Source of the DNA: Rhodospirillaceae bacterium
GTDB lineage: Bacteria; Pseudomonadota; Alphaproteobacteria; CACIAM-22H2
Direction of reading: 5' to 3'
Length of the DNA stretch: 64,000 nucleotides
Assembly (NCBI GenBank): GCA_022843945.1
Contig: JALHMR010000021.1
Span: forward strand, 22,253-86,252
A program made the position numbers and the translations under genes. Shown one piece after another: positions 60,367-64,000 of this stretch (positions are counted from its first letter, which is position 1; each line of letters begins with the position of its first letter). The notes under the pieces are model-generated. The model was not told the origin of the DNA. It searched no databases and was given only the letters and a program-made list of their open reading frames with translations.

Positions 60367-61044
60367 ATGCCGACCCAGGCTATATCCACGAATGGTTCCT
60401 TCGAGCAGCCGACTGACCGGGCGACCCCAGCGGGTATCCGAGTCCTCACGGGAACGGTGGATACAATAGGTATTCCCAAGATCATCTCCCGCAATGCCGA
60501 GCTGTACGGAGAAAGCAAGCCAGCGGGCTACGTCTACAAGGTCGTCTGCGGCGCGGTTCGTGCCTACACGGTCCTCCTTGACGGCCGACGCCATATCGAC
60601 GCGTTCTATCTGCCGGGTGACATTGTCGGGCTTGGCGTTGAGGACGTGCACGCTTTCTCCGCCGAAGCCACCACCAGATCGAAGATGCTTATCGTCAATC
60701 GGAGTGCGCTGTTGGCTTTGGCGGAGAGGAACAGCGACGTTGCGCATCAGCTTTGGCTACAAGCAGCCCGCGAAAAGCAGAGTGTTCAACGCCGCCTGCT
60801 CATGCTCAAACTGACCGCACAGGAGCGCGTCGTTGCCTTCGTTCTGGAGATGGCGGAGCGTATGTCCGCTAGAAATCTGATCGAGTTGCAGATGCCTCGT
60901 CGAGATATCGCCGATTATCTCGGTCTTACCATCGAGACCGTATCGCGCATGCTTGGTCACATGCAAAGTACTGCTGCGATCGAAATGCAAACGTCGCGAC
61001 GGATCACTCTACGCAATCTTTCGGCACTGAACCGTCGATGGTAA
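60367..61044 (+). CDS. FixK-like Crp/Fnr-family regulator
   Basis: A 225-residue protein: cyclic-nucleotide-binding-like fold (VYKVVCGAVRAYTVLLDGRRHIDAFYLPGDIVGL; EATTRSKMLIVNRSALLAL) and a Crp-type helix-turn-helix (IELQMPRRDIADYLGLTIETVSRMLGHMQ). The N-terminal Cys cluster of Fnr is absent, so it should not hold an iron-sulfur cluster; FixK-type members are controlled at transcription. ATG 60367 has GAAGGGAT upstream. Confidence 0.9.
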   Translation: MPTQAISTNGSFEQPTDRATPAGIRVLTGTVDTIGIPKIISRNAELYGESKPAGYVYKVVCGAVRAYTVLLDGRRHIDAFYLPGDIVGLGVEDVHAFSAEATTRSKMLIVNRSALLALAERNSDVAHQLWLQAAREKQSVQRRLLMLKLTAQERVVAFVLEMAERMSARNLIELQMPRRDIADYLGLTIETVSRMLGHMQSTAAIEMQTSRRITLRNLSALNRRW

Positions 61045-61827
61045 GCAGGGAATTCGTCCAAGTGCAGCATCCCTGTGGTGCGTTCCTATGAACGCTCCCC
61101 TTAGCTTTCTCGTCATTCGAGTCCCGATACGAACATGCCAAGGCAGTGGTCAAGCGCGATCGCCTCATGTCGGTCGAAAGTAGCGCCGGAGGGTGAAGAA
61201 AGGTGAACGACCACTGCCAGCGGGTTTCGAAGGCTGTACGACGATGATGGTACTGCCACGCGACGACAACTATCTCCTGCTCCTGGTGCGGTCCAGTAAC
61301 GATATTCTCCACGCTTGCCGGGAGACTGGAAAGTTTTTGGCATTTCAACGGGCGTGGCTCCGGACAGTCTATGCGCGACGGGACCGGAGGCTGGTCGGAA
61401 TGTGGGGGGATCCCGTGCTGGTGGACTCACCGCCTGAGGTATTGGGACCTGGCTAGGCTTGGAGCGCGCGACAATTCTGCATCCGCGAATCGATCGGCGA
61501 GAGCGGAATATGGTGCCTGTGCTGGCTCGATGCTGACCATGGATGAGAATTGTCTGACCCCATCCCTCTCCGCGAAACACTGGTATCAGCCCCGATCAAG
61601 CAGCAGCCATCACGCCAACACCCAAGCGCACGCCAGTTTCATCCTGTCTTCGATGCGGATGACGACCGCAATTCTATTCTGGTTCACACCGAGCAGTTGC
61701 GAGAGGTGCTCCCGGGCCTGATCGGTGCACCCATGTCGTGGGACAGCTCGACCGGAACGTTGACGAACTCATTGGACGCCGCCGACGCAACTGATCACTT
61801 CGATCTCCTCGCTCACGGCTAGCTTTC
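61045..61827. other. 783-bp region without a recognisable gene
   Basis: Short frames exist on both strands (61193-61456 and 61550-61822 on plus, 61113-61580 on minus), but none has a recognisable domain or a good ribosome site. The last plus-strand frame ends six bases before the sbtA start and could be a decayed gene. No tRNA, repeat array or terminator was seen. Confidence 0.4.
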
Positions 61828-62844
61828 ATGACAGCAGGACAATTCCTTGTGGATACGCTGCTCCAGCTTGCCATCGGCAACCTTCTGTCACCGATGGTCC
61901 TGTTCTTTGCCTTGGGCGTCGCTGCCGGCTGGCTCAGATCCGATCTCGCCATCCCCGAGGCAATCAGCAAGGGTCTGTCGCTCTATCTGATGCTGGCGAT
62001 CGGCTTCAAGGGTGGCGTCGAGCTCGCCTCCAATGGTGTTGCCGGTACGGTCGCGGTCGCGCTGGTCCTGGCGCTCGCACTCAGTTTCAGTCTGCCCGTG
62101 CTTGCTTATGCCTTGCTCCGCACCGGCACGCGGCTCGATGTGCCGAATGCTGCCGCGGTCGCGGCACACTACGGTTCCGTCAGCATCGTGACCTTCGTCG
62201 CGGCGACCGGTTTTCTGGGATACCGGGCCATACCATACGAGGGCTATGTGGTAGCAATGCTCGCCCTTATGGAGACGCCGGCCATCGTCACCGGGCTGCT
62301 TCTTGCGCGTCGCGCCAACCCGGCCGGACCGACCGCGTCCCGCCCGACTTTCCTTACAAAAGAGGTCGCCCGCGAGGTGTTCCTGAGCGGCGGTGTCGTG
62401 TTGCTCGGCGGCAGTTTCGCGATTGGCTGGATCACAGGTGACAAAGGCATGGCGGTGATGGCGCCGGCGGTCGTGGCCCCCTTCAAGGCGGTGCTCGCCG
62501 TATTCCTTCTCGACATGGGCTTGCTTGTCGGCCGCCGGCTGCACGACTTCAGAGCGGTGGGCTGGCCGGTGGTGGCGTTCGGCATCTACATGCCTTTGAT
62601 CGGGGGCATGATCGGGCTGTTGGCAGCTTACGCCATCGGCCTGTCCCTCGGCGGCATGACGCTTGTCGCTGTGCTCGCCGCAAGCGCCTCCTATATCGTG
62701 GTTCCCGCGGCGATGCGCGTCTCACTACCGCAGGCCAATCCGGCAATTTATGTCCCGCTGTCGCTGGCCATAACCTTCCCGTTCAATCTGATCGTCGGCA
62801 TTCCGCTCTATCACGCAGCCGCGCAATGGATCGCAGGCATGTGA
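61828..62844 (+). CDS. sbtA: SbtA-like sodium-dependent bicarbonate transporter
   Basis: A 338-residue protein with about ten membrane segments in two inverted halves and the SbtA pattern: NLLSPMVLFFALGVAAGWLRSDLAIPEAISKGLSLYLMLAIGFKGGVEL, then HYGSVSIVTFVAA and AASASYIVVPAAMRVSLPQANPAIYVPLSLAITFPFNL read in parts. It takes up bicarbonate with Na+. It is followed by its PII-like regulator. No carboxysome or Rubisco gene is in the window. Confidence 0.92.
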   Translation: MTAGQFLVDTLLQLAIGNLLSPMVLFFALGVAAGWLRSDLAIPEAISKGLSLYLMLAIGFKGGVELASNGVAGTVAVALVLALALSFSLPVLAYALLRTGTRLDVPNAAAVAAHYGSVSIVTFVAATGFLGYRAIPYEGYVVAMLALMETPAIVTGLLLARRANPAGPTASRPTFLTKEVAREVFLSGGVVLLGGSFAIGWITGDKGMAVMAPAVVAPFKAVLAVFLLDMGLLVGRRLHDFRAVGWPVVAFGIYMPLIGGMIGLLAAYAIGLSLGGMTLVAVLAASASYIVVPAAMRVSLPQANPAIYVPLSLAITFPFNLIVGIPLYHAAAQWIAGM

Positions 62845-62861
62845 CGCAAAGGAAGTATCCC

Positions 62862-63173
62862 ATGGTCCAGCTCTACCGAAAGAAGAGAATCGATATTGTG
62901 GTGGAGGCCGCCCGCGCCCGCGCGATCATCGAGATGATCGAGGCGGTCGGTGCCAAGGGCTACACCATCGTGCCCGACGTCTCCGGCCGCGGCAACCGCG
63001 GCGTCCGAGACGAAGCGCACCTCTCGGACGTCTTCCGAAACATGCTCATCATTGTGATCACCGCCGAAGCGATCGCGAACCGGATCGTCGAACAATCGCA
63101 GCCGCTCCTCGAAAACTACGCCGGTATCGTAGTCGTCTCAGATGTCGAGGTTATTCGAGACGAGCATTTCTAA
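62862..63173 (+). CDS. sbtB: SbtB-like PII-family protein
   Basis: A 103-residue PII-like protein (KKRIDIVVEAARARAIIEMIEAVGAKGYTIVPDVSGRGNRGVRDEAHLSDVFRNMLIIVITAEAIANRIVEQSQPLLENYAGIVVVSDVEVIRDEHF in outline). The T-loop region is GRGNRG. SbtB binds adenine nucleotides and controls SbtA. AAAGGAAG precedes ATG 62862. It is 17 bp after sbtA and is likely co-transcribed. Confidence 0.9.
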   Translation: MVQLYRKKRIDIVVEAARARAIIEMIEAVGAKGYTIVPDVSGRGNRGVRDEAHLSDVFRNMLIIVITAEAIANRIVEQSQPLLENYAGIVVVSDVEVIRDEHF

Positions 63174-63398
63174 CCAAGCATGGGCAGGGCATTCCCGCAA
63201 AGGCGCCTTATTGGATCACTCAAGTCGATTGGTGACCCGCCCCGTTTTTTCGGATCACGCCGAGCTACCGAGGTGTTCAAGGCCAATATTCTCGGACGAG
63301 GACATCGGAGGGCACAAAATCTTGTAGAATATTATGAAGCCGCACTCCACGATAGCGCTTCGCGCGCCTTACTTCGCAACAATGTCAGGAAGTTTTCG

Positions 63399-63896
63399 AT
63401 GAAATCACGCGCGATCCTGTTGCGAATCTTGATCTTCGCCCTGCTGTGGCTGGCCCTGACTGGTGGTGCGGCGAGCGCCTGGATCTATGGCGCGGTAGCC
63501 GCAGTGGCAGCGGGCGCGCTCAGCGTCGGCCTCTATCCTGTTGACCGGCAGGGAGTTCAGATCTGGCGCGCGGCGTTGTTCGCGCCAACCCTTCTGGCAC
63601 GCGGATTTCTGGGTGGGCTGGACGTGGCCCGACGTGCCATCGACCCGCGCCTGCCCATCCAGCCGGGCTGGATCCGGTTCCGCCTCGGCAACCGGAACGA
63701 TGAGGCCAATGCTCTACTGGGCGGGGTCATCAGCATCCTGCCCGGAACCTTGTCGGCCGGTCCGCAGGATGGTCAGATGGATGTCCATGTGCTCAACTCT
63801 AGCGGCTTCGATCTGGCCGAACTGGCAACCGAGGAGCGCCGTGTCCTGGCCTTGTTCGGCCGCCGCATAACCGAACAGAAAGACGAGCATGCCTGA
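63399..63896 (+). CDS. mrpE: Mrp/Mnh Na+/H+ antiporter subunit E
   Basis: A 165-residue protein: two to three N-terminal membrane segments (ILIFALLWLALTGGAASAWIYGAVAAVAAGALSVGL), then ARGFLGGLDVARRAIDPRLPIQPGWIRFRL and ISILPGTLSAGPQDGQMDVHVL, the MrpE/MnhE pattern. The Mrp complex exchanges Na+ for H+. The upstream 225 bp hold no gene. The stop overlaps the mrpF start by eight bases. Confidence 0.92.
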   Translation: MKSRAILLRILIFALLWLALTGGAASAWIYGAVAAVAAGALSVGLYPVDRQGVQIWRAALFAPTLLARGFLGGLDVARRAIDPRLPIQPGWIRFRLGNRNDEANALLGGVISILPGTLSAGPQDGQMDVHVLNSSGFDLAELATEERRVLALFGRRITEQKDEHA

Positions 63897-64000
63897 CGTC
63901 TTCATGCTGGCGGCCGTCCTTCTGCTGGCGACGCTGGGCGTCGCGTTGATGCGCGCTGTGCGGGGCCCGGGGCGGGTAGACCGGATCATGGCCGCGCAAC
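63889..64000 (+). CDS. mrpF: Mrp/Mnh Na+/H+ antiporter subunit F (3' end outside window)
   Basis: The first 37 residues (MLAAVLLLATLGVALMRAVRGPGRVDRIMAAQ) show the MrpF start: one membrane helix, then the RGP-x-x-DRI motif. The gene runs off the window. It extends the mrpE operon. Confidence 0.87.
   Translation, partial: MPDVFMLAAVLLLATLGVALMRAVRGPGRVDRIMAAQ

Noticed and set aside
61113..61580. 155-residue minus-strand frame in the gap before sbtA
   Set aside because: Low-complexity composition, no motif, and no ribosome site.

Overview
The window is high-GC DNA from an alphaproteobacterium, probably of the Hyphomicrobiales. The grounds are the trb-type conjugation genes with alphaproteobacterial accessory families (DUF736, DUF2274, DUF2958), FixJ- and FixK-type regulators, a phasin-like protein, and a 3' fragment of an initiator tRNA-Met of alphaproteobacterial type. 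No species is named.

Positions 1-36409 are the right-hand part of an integrative and conjugative element (ICE). It holds a maintenance and anti-restriction block (DUF2130-like remnant, two ParB-like proteins, ArdC, DUF2958). Next comes a cargo block with a four-gene ubiquitin-like operon (multi-ubiquitin protein, E2-like, JAB peptidase, E1-like), divergent from an XRE/ImmA regulator pair, and two further unassigned cargo genes (zinc-ribbon protein, HNH-like protein). DUF736, TraF, a lytic transglycosylase, relaxase, TraG and trbBCDEJLFGI make the DNA-processing and mating-pair apparatus. An AbiE toxin-antitoxin pair, a mercury operon (merR divergent from merT-P-B-F-A) and a tyrosine recombinase complete the element. 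It ends at a 45-nt tRNA-fMet 3' fragment that is the likely attachment site, so the intact tRNA and left end should lie to the left of this window.

From 36.4 to 51.7 kb the DNA is a mosaic: a second, unrelated AbiE pair; a truncated DUF3800 gene; a nested transposon (an IS66-family element that appears to carry a TSUP anion-exporter gene, inserted in an IS3 remnant); small stress-type genes; a MASE1 histidine kinase with a FixJ-type regulator; remnants of IS481, IS66 and ISAzo13 elements; an MgtC/DUF4010 membrane protein; and a truncated dihydroorotase.

From 51.7 kb to the end lies what looks like a chromosomal stress or micro-oxic cluster, mainly on the minus strand (frameshifted pyruvate kinase, DUF533, TerC, universal stress protein, HtpX, a zinc-finger protein, a ribosome hibernation factor). 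It is followed by regulators (NhaR-like LysR, a winged helix protein, a FixK-like Crp/Fnr protein), the bicarbonate transporter pair SbtA/SbtB, and the start of an Mrp Na+/H+ antiporter operon (subunits E and F). The most unusual locus is the ubiquitin-like operon facing an XRE/ImmA switch at 5.4-9.4 kb.
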